Shown one piece after another: positions 1 through 8,849 of a DNA stretch of 64,000 bases. The position numbers and the translations under genes are program-made. Each line of letters starts with the position of its first letter. Positions within the stretch are counted from its first letter, which is position 1. The notes beneath the pieces were generated by a model that saw only the letters and a program-made list of their open reading frames with translations, was not told the DNA's origin and ran no database searches. The DNA comes from Bacilli bacterium. GTDB taxonomy: Bacteria; Bacillota_I; Bacilli_A; RF39; UBA660. The stretch lies in contig JAFXZC010000009.1 in NCBI GenBank assembly GCA_017541445.1, positions 62,001 through 126,000 on the forward strand. Reading direction: 5' to 3'.

Positions 1-3
1 CAT
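1..3 (-). CDS. Start codon of a gene running off the left edge
   Basis: CAT at 1-3 is an ATG on the minus strand. It is preceded by a good ribosome binding site (GGGAGGT, about positions 8-15) at normal spacing. Only the start codon is inside the window, so nothing can be said about the product. The gene would be divergent from the surface protein that begins at 132. Confidence 0.5.
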
Positions 4-131
4 ACTCTACCTCCCTATAAAAAATTATAACATAAAACAAACTATATTAACAAAGAAAAACAAGTAAAAACCTCTTTTTATAGTTTTACAATTATTAAAA
101 AAATGATATCATATAATAGGAGATGATAGAA

Positions 132-986
132 ATGGATCAAGAAAATAATACACAAGTAACACCAGAAAATAATATTCAACCAGAAGAAAAACAAGGAAAA
201 GGAAAAATAGGCATAATAATTGCTATTTTAGTAGTCGTATGTGCACTAGGTATTGGAGGTTTCTTTATACTAAACAAAAAAGATGATAAAAAAGAACCTG
301 CTAAGACCGAAGAAAAAGAAAAGAAAGAAGAAACACCTAAGAAAGAAGAAAACAAAAAAGAAGAAGAAGATTTCTCAACATATAATGGATTATATAGTAA
401 TGGATCTAAACAATTAAGTGTTTATTGTAAAAACAAAAGAACTTGCTATGTAGATTTTTATGAAGATGAATATACTCTTTATTTTACTCAAACATCAATA
501 AAAGAAAATGAAATAAAAGAAGATTCATTCACATTAAAATTTGAAAATGGCACAGCAATTGTAGAAGAAATAGTAAAAGAAGATTACTATGAAAATGGTA
601 TTAGTGGAACTTATAAAAAAGAAAAAGAATATACAGAAGAAGACTTATATAAAAACAAATATGGTGATATAGAGTTATTAAAAACAAAATATAATGGTTA
701 CTATACATTAAATAAAAATAAAATGTATATCTACCAAAAAGACAAAGATAAAGTAAGAGTTTATATAATAGGATCATTTGGATCATTTGACGTTGAATTT
801 GCAATTCAAAAAGATGGAACATTAACTACTGATTTCTTTGATGATGAATACAAAATAACAATTACTGATGATAGTGCAACATTTGAAACAACTAAGACTG
901 ATAAAGAAGAAAAAGATAAAGATGGAACTTATAAGAAAGAAAAAACTCTTGATTATAAAGATATAATAGAAAACATCGAACCATAA
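132..986 (+). CDS. Membrane-anchored surface protein with two repeat units
   Basis: 284 residues, not matched to a named family. A short acidic cytoplasmic head is followed by one membrane segment (about residues 25-47), then a long Lys/Glu-rich linker and an extracytoplasmic part. The outer part holds two similar units, each ending in a GTYKKEK sequence. The first begins at NGLYSNGSKQLSVYC, the second at NGYYTLNKNKMYIYQ, which suggests an internal duplication of a small beta-rich domain. AGGAG at 118-122 is nine bases before the ATG at 132. An in-frame ATG at 123 touches the Shine-Dalgarno, so 132 is preferred. The likely topology is N-in with the repeats outside. A terminator overlaps the stop codon. 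Confidence 0.75.
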   Translation: MDQENNTQVTPENNIQPEEKQGKGKIGIIIAILVVVCALGIGGFFILNKKDDKKEPAKTEEKEKKEETPKKEENKKEEEDFSTYNGLYSNGSKQLSVYCKNKRTCYVDFYEDEYTLYFTQTSIKENEIKEDSFTLKFENGTAIVEEIVKEDYYENGISGTYKKEKEYTEEDLYKNKYGDIELLKTKYNGYYTLNKNKMYIYQKDKDKVRVYIIGSFGSFDVEFAIQKDGTLTTDFFDDEYKITITDDSATFETTKTDKEEKDKDGTYKKEKTLDYKDIIENIEP

Positions 987-999
987 CGATGTTTTTTTT
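971..999 (+). terminator. Terminator of the surface-protein gene
   Basis: Stem AAACATCG / CGATGTTT with an 8-base loop that contains the stop codon, followed by a T run. Confidence 0.85.
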
Positions 1000-1003
1000 A
1001 TGC

Positions 1004-1029
1004 AAAAAAATAAGAACTTATAGTTCTTA
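1004..1029 (-). terminator. Terminator of lysS
   Basis: On the minus strand TAAGAAC / GTTCTTA forms the stem and is followed by seven U. It overlaps the lysS stop codon and faces the previous terminator, so the two convergent units are insulated. Confidence 0.85.
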
Positions 1030-2514
1030 TTTTCTTTCTTTCATTGTAGGGAATAATATTACATCTCTAATAGATTCTTGTTCAGTAAATAACATAATTA
1101 ATCTATCTATTCCATAACCTATTCCACCAGCAGGTGGCATACCATATTCTAATGCTTCTATGAAATCCATATCTATATCATTAGCTTCTTTATTACCCAT
1201 ATCTTTTTCTTTTAATTGAGCTTCAAATCTTTCTAATTGATCAATAGGATCATTTAATTCAGTATATGCATTAGCACATTCATGACCAGAAATAAATAAT
1301 TCAAATCTTTGAGTAAATCTACCATCTTCTGGATCTTTCTTAGTTAAAGGAGAAATCTCAATAGGATGACCATATAAGAATGTAGGTTCAATTAAAGTCT
1401 CTTCTACATACTTTTCAAAGAACTTATTAACAATATGACCAAATTGTTTTTCATGTTCTTCTAATTCAATATCATGTTCTTTAGCTAATTTTAAACATTC
1501 ATCTAAATCAGTAATCTTTTTAAAATCAATACCAGTTTGTTCTTTAATAGCATCTGTCATAGATACTCTCTTCCACTCACCAGCTAAATCAATATCATGA
1601 CCTAAATAATGGAATGTAGTCTTACCACATACTTCTTTAGCTATAGTCTTATACATATTTTCAGTAAGATTCATCATACCTTCTAAATCAGAATAAGCTT
1701 GATATAATTCCATTAAAGTAAATTCAGGATTATGTTGTGGATCCATACCTTCATTTCTAAATACTCTACCTATTTCATATACAGACTCCATACCACCAAC
1801 TAATAGTCTCTTTAAATTTAATTCAAGAGCTATTCTTAAATACATATCTAAATCTTGCGTATTATGATGAGTAACAAAAGGTCTAGCACTAGCACCAGTT
1901 AATAAAGTAGTTAATATAGGAGTCTCAACTTCTACAAATCCTTGATTATCTAAGAAATTCTGAATACATCTAATAATTTTAGGTCTCATAATAGCAACCT
2001 TCTTAGATTCTTCATTCATTATTAAATCAACATAACGTCTTCTATATCTTTCTTCAATATCAGTTAAACCATGGAACTTCTCTGGTAGTGGTTTTAAAGC
2101 TTTAACTAAATGTGTATACTCTAAACATTTAATAGTTACTTCTCCAGTTTGAGTCTTCATTACTTTACCACGAACACCAACTATATCTCCAATATCAGCA
2201 CTCTTAAATAAAGTATATGTTTCTTCTCCTACATCATTAATAGAAATATAAATTTGAATCTTACCAGTCTTATCTTGAATAGTAAAGAATGATGCTTTAC
2301 CCATCTTTCTTATAAACATAATTCTACCAGCAACCACATATTGATCATCCATATTTTCAAATTCATCATGTTCAACAGAAGCATATTTATCTTTTATTTC
2401 TTGTGCAAACCCAGTTCTATCAAATCTATGACCAAATGGATCCAACCCCTGCTCTCTTATCTTTTCACTTTTTTCTCTTCTTACTAACTCTTGTTCAGTA
2501 AATTCTCTTTCCAT
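1027..2514 (-). CDS. lysS: Lysyl-tRNA synthetase, class II
   Basis: 495 residues, the usual length of bacterial class II LysRS. It charges tRNA-Lys with lysine using ATP in the cytoplasm. The N-terminal part (about residues 55-150) is the OB-fold anticodon-binding domain. The catalytic core shows motif 2 (GRVFRNEGMDPQHNPEFT) and motif 3 (GGIGYGIDRLIML). The longest ORF begins at a GTG at 2523, but AAAGGGTG is correctly spaced for the ATG at 2514, giving MEREFTEQEL. The gene is monocistronic, sits behind a lysine T-box leader and ends at its own terminator, so it should be induced when tRNA-Lys is uncharged. Confidence 0.97.
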   Translation of the reverse strand: MEREFTEQELVRREKSEKIREQGLDPFGHRFDRTGFAQEIKDKYASVEHDEFENMDDQYVVAGRIMFIRKMGKASFFTIQDKTGKIQIYISINDVGEETYTLFKSADIGDIVGVRGKVMKTQTGEVTIKCLEYTHLVKALKPLPEKFHGLTDIEERYRRRYVDLIMNEESKKVAIMRPKIIRCIQNFLDNQGFVEVETPILTTLLTGASARPFVTHHNTQDLDMYLRIALELNLKRLLVGGMESVYEIGRVFRNEGMDPQHNPEFTLMELYQAYSDLEGMMNLTENMYKTIAKEVCGKTTFHYLGHDIDLAGEWKRVSMTDAIKEQTGIDFKKITDLDECLKLAKEHDIELEEHEKQFGHIVNKFFEKYVEETLIEPTFLYGHPIEISPLTKKDPEDGRFTQRFELFISGHECANAYTELNDPIDQLERFEAQLKEKDMGNKEANDIDMDFIEALEYGMPPAGGIGYGIDRLIMLFTEQESIRDVILFPTMKERK

Positions 2515-2533
2515 AAAATACACCCTTTCTAAA

Positions 2534-2747
2534 ATAAAAAACAGGAATAGTCCAATTAAGGACGAATTCCTGTTAAATCCGCGGTACCACCTTAGTTCAT
2601 GTTTCCATGCTCTTTAATCATTGTAACGTAATGACTACGACCCACTCCCATAGCTTTCACTTAATTACTAGTTTTTATAAACTTTTCACCAACCGTTTAC
2701 TCTCTAAAAAAACATCTTGTAATAAGTCCTATCTTCTTCGTGTTTAT
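2534..2747 (-). promoter_or_regulatory. T-box riboswitch, probable lysine specifier
   Basis: The minus strand carries the T-box core AAGGTGGTACCGCGG (2577-2593) and the stem I landmarks AGAGA and GGTTGGTGAAA. A terminator follows (stem ACAGGAAT / ATTCCTGT, 2541-2573, then a U run). CGTCCTT, the 3' half of the antiterminator, lies inside the terminator hairpin, so the two structures exclude each other as expected. The candidate specifier is AAA (2655-2657), four bases before TGGGAG. The methionine T-box in this window has its AUG in the same place. It is directly upstream of lysS. Confidence 0.9.
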
Positions 2748-2753
2748 GAACAT

Positions 2754-2782
2754 ATATTACTAACTTTTTCTAAAAAAGTCAA
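2754..2782 (-). promoter_or_regulatory. Promoter of the lysS T-box transcript
   Basis: TTGACT (2777-2782), a 17-base spacer and TAATAT (2754-2759) on the minus strand. This places the transcript start near 2747. The -35 box lies just beyond the stop codon of the upstream gene. Confidence 0.65.
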
Positions 2783-2783
2783 T

Positions 2784-3725
2784 TTACTTTGATAAACGAA
2801 TAAATTTTCTATCTTTTTTATGTATATCTAATGAACCTAAAAATTCTTGTAAAAGAATAATATCATCATCTTGATTATTAAAAGCTCTAATTAATTCATT
2901 AGGTACCCTAGTCATAAATCCATTATCTTCTACCCATTTTAACATCTCTTCTTCAGTAGCATATTTACCAAATGGCCAAGGAAGTTCTATAAATTGACGT
3001 CCCATATTCATAAAACCTAATTTACAAAATCTAGTTATATAACCTGCTTTACCATATAAATTATAAGCACCATATAATAAAGTATTATATATACCATGTT
3101 CATTAAAAGATAAAAAAGTATAATTTAAAGTTTCACAAGGTATATCACTTTTACAAAACATCTGTATTCTACTAGGAACTATACCAGGTCTACAATTAGT
3201 TCCCTTTTTACTAACATTCCTAAACATATTAATACTTTCTAATCTACTTAATAAACCAGGATATATTATTCCATCATCACTACAATAATCGTAATTAATT
3301 TCACAAGAAACATCTTTATCTTTATTAAATTGAGTAAAACATACTCTATAAGGATAACATGTATCGTCTACTATAGAAGGTAATACACAAATATTTGCTT
3401 CATTACCATTTCCATCTATTACTGATACATCTGTAGAAATATCACAAACATCACCTAAATTATAATTTATTCTAGGTTTAATAATATACTTACTCTTTTC
3501 TATTTCAGCTAAAGCACCTGTCATACCTTTTTTAAATTTAATAGTATCACCATTACTACGTATTAATAAACCATGACCAGTACACATAATAACAAATAAT
3601 AATTCTTCTTTATATAATAAACTATATAAAGAAACACCCTTATCACCAAAATTATCTTTAATTTTCTTCTTTAAATAAGGCATCTTATTTGTTACAGCTT
3701 CACTACTAACATTAATAAATTCCAT
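2784..3725 (-). CDS. Unknown protein, third of three tandem paralogues
   Basis: 313 residues, no recognised family, no signal peptide or membrane segment, so probably cytoplasmic. The C-terminal third matches the two genes before it: EHGIYNTLLYGAYNLYG, then IELPWPFGKYATEEEM, then GFMTRVPNELIRAFNN. The N-terminal part contains GDKGVSLYSLLYKEELLF, which aligns with GDSDVLLFVCLDEDKLSF of the middle paralogue. Its start codon shares one base with the stop of the preceding gene, so translation is probably coupled. It is the last gene of the three-gene unit and abuts the lysS promoter. No function is proposed. Confidence 0.8.
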   Translation of the reverse strand: MEFINVSSEAVTNKMPYLKKKIKDNFGDKGVSLYSLLYKEELLFVIMCTGHGLLIRSNGDTIKFKKGMTGALAEIEKSKYIIKPRINYNLGDVCDISTDVSVIDGNGNEANICVLPSIVDDTCYPYRVCFTQFNKDKDVSCEINYDYCSDDGIIYPGLLSRLESINMFRNVSKKGTNCRPGIVPSRIQMFCKSDIPCETLNYTFLSFNEHGIYNTLLYGAYNLYGKAGYITRFCKLGFMNMGRQFIELPWPFGKYATEEEMLKWVEDNGFMTRVPNELIRAFNNQDDDIILLQEFLGSLDIHKKDRKFIRLSK

Positions 3726-4675
3726 TAGTCTTTCTTCTTTCTAAGCAACATATATTTATGAATATCTTTTTCTTCAATAACACCATTCATCATATTAGCT
3801 AATTTATCTATTAATTCCTTACTATGACTTTCTCCATTATACAAACATAACAATTCTTCTGGCACTTCAATACCAAAACCTAACTCTGATAATTCACTAA
3901 TAACATCTTCTTCTGTATAAAATCTACATAATGGCCATGGCATCTCTAATGGAGTACCATCTTTTTTAACAAAATAAGATTTTAAATATCTATTTGCAGT
4001 TCTTTCTTTTACTAAAGTATAAGAACCTTCTCTTAAAACATTTAATAAACCATGCTCAGATATAGCAATAAAGTTATAACCTAACATATCATTATCAAAA
4101 CTAATTAATTCATAATGACTAAAACTATTTGGTATAAATCCATGATCAAAATCTTTATGTTTAGAATGTTCTCTATTTATATATACAGATTCCATTTTTC
4201 TATTTTTATAATAACCATATATAGGAGATTTACCATCTTTATCTTGCATAAAATGATGTCTGTATCTTATTTCACATAAAGCATCTTTTTTTTCATTATA
4301 TTGAAAATAAGAAAAAGCACCTACATTACCTTCTTCAAATTCCATAGGATAACTAATTACAGCATGTAAATTACCATTCTTATCTTTACAAACTACTTCA
4401 TCATCATCAAATAATTGAAAACCATTTGGAAAATAATGAATATCATCTTTAAAATAAAAATCTACACTACCGTCTTCTTTTAAACCAAATGGTAATACAT
4501 TATCTCCATCTATATATACACAATAAGTACCACATCTACCTATAAAACTTAATTTATCTTCATCTAAACAAACAAATAATAAAACATCTGAATCACCAAA
4601 ATAACTAGTTAAAACACCTTCTAAACTAGGTACTTTACATATAATATCTTCTCTATCACAATTAATTATTTGCAT
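3725..4675 (-). CDS. Unknown protein, second of three tandem paralogues
   Basis: 316 residues, unrecognised, soluble by appearance. The C-terminal signature shared with its neighbours is clear: EHGLLNVLREGSYTL, LEMPWPLCRFYTEEDV and GFGIEVPEELLCLYN. It overlaps the preceding gene by 10 bases and the following gene by one base, a tight arrangement that implies stoichiometric or coupled expression. Many aromatic and acidic residues and alternating hydrophobic strands suggest a beta-rich fold, which is inference. Confidence 0.8.
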   Translation of the reverse strand: MQIINCDREDIICKVPSLEGVLTSYFGDSDVLLFVCLDEDKLSFIGRCGTYCVYIDGDNVLPFGLKEDGSVDFYFKDDIHYFPNGFQLFDDDEVVCKDKNGNLHAVISYPMEFEEGNVGAFSYFQYNEKKDALCEIRYRHHFMQDKDGKSPIYGYYKNRKMESVYINREHSKHKDFDHGFIPNSFSHYELISFDNDMLGYNFIAISEHGLLNVLREGSYTLVKERTANRYLKSYFVKKDGTPLEMPWPLCRFYTEEDVISELSELGFGIEVPEELLCLYNGESHSKELIDKLANMMNGVIEEKDIHKYMLLRKKKD

Positions 4676-5622
4676 TGTACTCTCTCCTTTAATGCTAAAG
4701 TAGAACCATCTAATGTACCACTAACACTTAATGCTTTTAATGATTCTGATATTTCAATAAACTCATCAAATTCAGGTCCTAAGTTACAATTAAATATATC
4801 AACTAATTGTTTTGGAGGTTTTAAACCAAATCCATATTTACCTAATCTTCTTTCAATATCATCAACACTATGTTGAATACCATAAGGATAAGTAGTAATA
4901 GTATAACCTCTAAAATCATTTTTAATAATTCTATAATATCTACTTATACTATTAGTTTTTTGTAAACTATAAGAACCTTCTCTTAAAAATGGAATTAAAC
5001 CATAATCATGTATAGTTAAAATATCAAACATAGCATCTCCATATTTACCATCTACTCTAACATATCTTTTATAAGTTCTAGGAATATGAAACTTCTCTTT
5101 TAATAAAACATTTCTTTCAAAAGCAATAGCAAATGGATCTTTATTAAATGTTGATTCATATACATAACCTTTCTTAGAATCATCACTTTTATATTGTTGA
5201 TAACTAATAGTTACTCTTCTATCTTTATGAGGATTAAATTGTAAATAAGCAACTATTCCATTTATTCCATCTCTATCCAATTGACCATTTTCTCTCTGAT
5301 AATGAATTAAAGAATATTTAATACCAGTATTAGTATCTGTAACAGTATCAATACCATTAATAGATTCATAATACCAACCATCAAATTGAGCACCTTCTAT
5401 TTCAAAATTTTTGCCTAAAGAAAATGCTCTGTGAACTGTCTTCCCTCCAACTAAAGAGAATATTATTCCAAAACCTTCATCATAATATAAACATCTATCT
5501 TGATCTTTATACTTATACATATTAAAAATACCATTAAAATCAATGTTTAATTCTAAACATAAAGGTATCATATCTTTAAACTTATTAACATCGTCCTCAT
5601 CCATTACTCTAAAATCCAACAT
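4666..5622 (-). CDS. Unknown protein, first of three tandem paralogues
   Basis: 318 residues, unrecognised. It carries the family signature in a more divergent form: HDYGLIPFLREGSYSLQ, then a TYPYG segment where the others have PWP, then GFGLKPPKQLVDIFN. The start is supported by a GGGGGGA ribosome binding site and a promoter just upstream. A terminator of the HipA-like gene separates it from the genes above, so it begins a transcription unit of three paralogues. Confidence 0.8.
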   Translation of the reverse strand: MLDFRVMDEDDVNKFKDMIPLCLELNIDFNGIFNMYKYKDQDRCLYYDEGFGIIFSLVGGKTVHRAFSLGKNFEIEGAQFDGWYYESINGIDTVTDTNTGIKYSLIHYQRENGQLDRDGINGIVAYLQFNPHKDRRVTISYQQYKSDDSKKGYVYESTFNKDPFAIAFERNVLLKEKFHIPRTYKRYVRVDGKYGDAMFDILTIHDYGLIPFLREGSYSLQKTNSISRYYRIIKNDFRGYTITTYPYGIQHSVDDIERRLGKYGFGLKPPKQLVDIFNCNLGPEFDEFIEISESLKALSVSGTLDGSTLALKERVQCK

Positions 5623-5648
5623 AAGTATCCCCCCATATGTAATTATTT

Positions 5649-5677
5649 ATTATAAACAAAACAATAATATTAAACAA
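5649..5677 (-). promoter_or_regulatory. Promoter of the three-paralogue operon
   Basis: TTGTTT (5672-5677), 17-base spacer, TATAAT (5649-5654) on the minus strand, about 27 bases before the start codon at 5622. Confidence 0.6.
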
Positions 5678-5680
5678 TAA

Positions 5681-5705
5681 AAAAAATAGATAAAATCTAT
5701 TTTTC
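5681..5705 (-). terminator. Terminator of the HipA-like gene
   Basis: AAAATAGA / TCTATTTT stem followed by a U run on the minus strand, overlapping the end of the gene. Confidence 0.75.
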
Positions 5706-6482
5706 TAATCTAATACCTCTTCCTTTTACAGCATTATATACTCTTAATAAATAATTATAATAATCTCTATACTTACTAATTATCTCTTCCTTAACACCAT
5801 CTACTAATGATGACCCTATCTTTTTTTCTATTCTATCTATAATTCTTAATATATTACTTTCACTAATAATATCTAACTTATTTCTAAATATATTTAATTC
5901 ATCTTCACTTAAAATAGATAAATATTCAGAAATAGTATTATCATCATGACCAGTCATAGAAAAACTAAAATAACAATCTCTATTACCCAACCATTCATTA
6001 TCAAATACTGGACCTAATCTTAATCTATTAATATCTATCAAAATATTACCAGCGTGTCTATCACTATTACCAATAATAATATCAAACATCAATAGTCTTC
6101 TAAAATCTTCTAATAAATCAACCACTCTATCTTCAGAATAAATAGACATAAACATTAAACTAACATCATATAAATTATTCTTACCTCTATCTTCACCATA
6201 ATAACCTGTTAAAATATCTTCTAAGAATACATAATTATAATTACTAAAATCTTCTGATAAAGAACCAGTAAAGCCATCCAAACAAGCTATATCATATGGA
6301 ATAGCATCTATACCAAATTCTAATGCAAATTCATAACCTAATAATTCATTATATGTTTGATTAGTAGACTTACTTCTTTTAAAGAAATATTTTTTACCAT
6401 CATGAACAAAACTTATAATATTATGTGAATTATCTTTTCTTACACCACTAAATAAAGAATTATTAAGTGAAATAAACCCCAT
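5697..6482 (-). CDS. HipA-like serine/threonine kinase domain protein
   Basis: 261 residues, about the size of a HipA C-terminal kinase core without the N-terminal HipA domain. The recognisable signature is the catalytic-loop region DIIIGNSDRHAGNILID followed by LGPVFDNEW, which matches the NxDRHxxN and FDNE motifs of HipA/CtkA-type kinases. The N-terminal GKKYFFKRSK segment could hold the ATP-binding lysine. HipA enzymes phosphorylate proteins, including GltX, but the target here is unknown. No HipB-like antitoxin is adjacent. ATG codons at 6515 and 6509 are possible, but TAGGGA lies five bases before 6482. It follows typA and has its own terminator. Confidence 0.7.
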   Translation of the reverse strand: MGFISLNNSLFSGVRKDNSHNIISFVHDGKKYFFKRSKSTNQTYNELLGYEFALEFGIDAIPYDIACLDGFTGSLSEDFSNYNYVFLEDILTGYYGEDRGKNNLYDVSLMFMSIYSEDRVVDLLEDFRRLLMFDIIIGNSDRHAGNILIDINRLRLGPVFDNEWLGNRDCYFSFSMTGHDDNTISEYLSILSEDELNIFRNKLDIISESNILRIIDRIEKKIGSSLVDGVKEEIISKYRDYYNYLLRVYNAVKGRGIRLEK

Positions 6483-6530
6483 ATTATCCCTACGCTTTAA
6501 CATAGGCATCACCATTATTTAAATTATAAC

Positions 6531-6556
6531 AAAAAAAGTAGATAAAAATCTACTTT
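6531..6556 (-). terminator. Terminator of typA
   Basis: AAAGTAGA / TCTACTTT stem with U run on the minus strand, overlapping the typA stop. Confidence 0.8.
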
Positions 6557-8361
6557 CTATTTTGTCTAAATCTCTCATCTGGATCTAAAATCTTTTTTCT
6601 TAATCTTATAGCACTAGGAGTTACTTCTACATATTCATCATCTTCAATAAACTCTAATGCTTCTTCTAATGAAAATGTTCTAGGTTTAATTAAAGCAATA
6701 GCTTCATCACTACCAGATGCTCTTGTATTAGTTAATTGTTTATTCTTACAAGGATTAACATTTAAATCATTATCTCTATTATGAATACCAACTATCATAC
6801 CAACATATACATCTTCAGCAGGTCCAACTATTAAAGTACCTCTATCTTGTAAATTCCATAAAGAGAAACCTAATGTCTTACCATTCTCCATAGATACTAA
6901 TACACCATTCTTACGACCAGATAATTCACCAACATATGGTTTATAACTATCAAAAGAACGTATCATAACTCCTTCACCTTTAGTATTAGTTATAAATGCA
7001 CTTCTATAACCAATTAAACCTCTAGTAGGAGCACTAAACTCTAAATGAGTATAATTATTATCATCATTAGTCATTAATTCTAATGTAGCTTTTCTCTCTT
7101 GTAAATCATTAATAACAGTACCACTATATTCAGATGGACAATTAACAATAACTTTTTCAAATGGTTCACATTTAACACCATCAACATCTTTATATAATAC
7201 TTGAGGTTTAGAAACACTTAATTCATAACCTTCTCTTCTCATATTTTCAAGAAGAATAGATAAATGTAATTCGCCTCTACCAGATACTTTATAACCATCT
7301 GAACCAGGTAACTCTTCAACTTCTAAACCAACATTAGTTTCTAATTCTTTTTCTAATCTTTCTTTAATATGTCTACTAGTTAAGAATTTACTAGTTTTAT
7401 CTTTACCAGCAAACGGACTACTATTAACAACAAAATCCATACTTAAAGTAGGTTTCTCTATAACAATAGGATCCATACCTTCTGGATGATCTTTATCACA
7501 AACAGTATCACCTATAGAAATATCACTACAACCAGCTATAGTAACAATATCTCCATAATAAGCTATATCTGCTTCTACTCTTTTAATACCTTCTGAAATA
7601 AATAACTTAGATATTCTAAATGATTCAATGGAACCATTATTTCTAACTAAAGAAACAGTTTGACCATTCTTTATACAACCTTTACTTACTCTACCAATTC
7701 CTAATCTACCTATAAAAGAATCATAATCTAAAGAACTAATTTGCATTTGTAAAGGATCATTTTCATTACCTTCATAAGGTTTACATTGTTTTAATACAAC
7801 ATCTAATAAAGGACTAATATCTTTACCTGCTTCATCTAAAGATAATTGAGCAATACCTTCTCTAGCAATTCCATATACTATAGGGAAATCTAATTGTTCA
7901 TCAGTAGCATTTAATTCCATAAATAGATCAAATGTCATATCAACTACTTCTTGAGGTCTAGCATCCTTTTTATCTATCTTATTAATAAATAAAATAGGTT
8001 TTAAGTTTTGTTCTAAAGCTTTATTTAATACAAATCTAGTTTGAGGCATAGGACCTTCAGCAGCATCTACTAATAAAATTACAGTATCAACTGTTTTCAT
8101 AATACGTTCTACTTCAGAACTAAAATCAGCATGTCCAGGAGTATCTACAATATTAATCTTATAATCCTTGTATCTAATAGCACAATTCTTAGAATAGATA
8201 GTAATACCTCTTTCTTTTTCAATATCATCACTATCCATTACACGTTCTACTATTTCTTCATTTTCTCTAAAAACACCATTTTGTTCTAGTAATGCATCTA
8301 CTAAAGTACTCTTACCAGCATCAACGTGTGCCACAACTGCTATATTAATTATTTTATCCAT
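6550..8361 (-). CDS. typA: Ribosome-associated GTPase TypA/BipA
   Basis: 603 residues, typical for TypA/BipA, a translational GTPase that binds the ribosome and supports 50S assembly and stress adaptation. G1 is [10 protein letters not shown] (about residues 11-20), G3 is DTPGHADF and G4 is [10 protein letters not shown]. They are followed by the beta-barrel domain, the EF-G-like domains and the BipA C-terminal domain ([16 protein letters not shown] region). The whole length aligns without gaps to what is known of the family. It is single-gene by appearance, with a terminator directly after the stop. Confidence 0.97.
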   Translation of the reverse strand: MDKIINIAVVAHVDAGKSTLVDALLEQNGVFRENEEIVERVMDSDDIEKERGITIYSKNCAIRYKDYKINIVDTPGHADFSSEVERIMKTVDTVILLVDAAEGPMPQTRFVLNKALEQNLKPILFINKIDKKDARPQEVVDMTFDLFMELNATDEQLDFPIVYGIAREGIAQLSLDEAGKDISPLLDVVLKQCKPYEGNENDPLQMQISSLDYDSFIGRLGIGRVSKGCIKNGQTVSLVRNNGSIESFRISKLFISEGIKRVEADIAYYGDIVTIAGCSDISIGDTVCDKDHPEGMDPIVIEKPTLSMDFVVNSSPFAGKDKTSKFLTSRHIKERLEKELETNVGLEVEELPGSDGYKVSGRGELHLSILLENMRREGYELSVSKPQVLYKDVDGVKCEPFEKVIVNCPSEYSGTVINDLQERKATLELMTNDDNNYTHLEFSAPTRGLIGYRSAFITNTKGEGVMIRSFDSYKPYVGELSGRKNGVLVSMENGKTLGFSLWNLQDRGTLIVGPAEDVYVGMIVGIHNRDNDLNVNPCKNKQLTNTRASGSDEAIALIKPRTFSLEEALEFIEDDEYVEVTPSAIRLRKKILDPDERFRQNRK

Positions 8362-8435
8362 ATAACAAGCCCCATTTCTTTTTTAAAAACCGCTATAAAT
8401 AGTAGCATATTTTTAAAAAATTAGCAAGTTATTCC

Positions 8436-8463
8436 ATAAAAAAAAGATGACTACTCATCTTTC
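8436..8463 (-). terminator. Terminator of the 8451-10848 operon
   Basis: AAAGATGA / TCATCTTT stem and long U run on the minus strand, overlapping the last codons of the gene at 8451. Confidence 0.85.
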
Positions 8464-8849
8464 ATTTTAGGCAAATCCATATTAGAATCTTTTTTATTCT
8501 TTACTTTTTCATTAGATTTTTTATTTTTTTCTTGTTTATCTTCATTCTTTAAATCTTCATATCTTTTATTAAATAAATATATAAAAGCAAATAAAGCAAT
8601 TAATAATTCAACAATTGAAAAAGTTAAATTATATACACGTAATACAATTTCATTTATATTACCACCTAAACGCAAAATATTTAAGCCTACATCTTGAAGT
8701 AAATACATTGGAACATAAGTAAATAACGCAATCAATATAATAATTAATAATTCAAAGAAATGAAAAATTAATTCACCAAATGAAACCTTCATAACATGAT
8801 CAATATAATCTTTAAAACTTTTTCCAAAATCTTTTAATAATTTAAGCAT
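8451..8849 (-). CDS. Small membrane protein with charged tail, unknown function
   Basis: 132 residues, not recognised. An amphipathic N-terminus is followed by two strong membrane segments (about residues 29-52 and 74-92) and a Lys/Asp/Glu-rich cytoplasmic tail ending MDLPKMKDE. It overlaps the 3' end of the upstream 668-residue gene by eight bases, so the two are translationally coupled and probably work together. No catalytic motif is visible. Confidence 0.75.
   Translation of the reverse strand: MLKLLKDFGKSFKDYIDHVMKVSFGELIFHFFELLIIILIALFTYVPMYLLQDVGLNILRLGGNINEIVLRVYNLTFSIVELLIALFAFIYLFNKRYEDLKNEDKQEKNKKSNEKVKNKKDSNMDLPKMKDE

Noticed and set aside
85..117. TTTACA and TATAAT upstream of the gene at 132, as a promoter
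   Set aside because: The spacer is 21 bases and the start of transcription would fall beyond the ribosome binding site.
601..822. Antisense ORF of 73 codons inside the surface protein gene
   Set aside because: It has no ribosome binding site, and its composition is that expected from the opposite strand of a Lys/Glu-rich coding sequence.
2607..2792. ORF of 61 codons on the plus strand across the lysS T-box
   Set aside because: It is antisense to a structured leader RNA and has no credible ribosome binding site.
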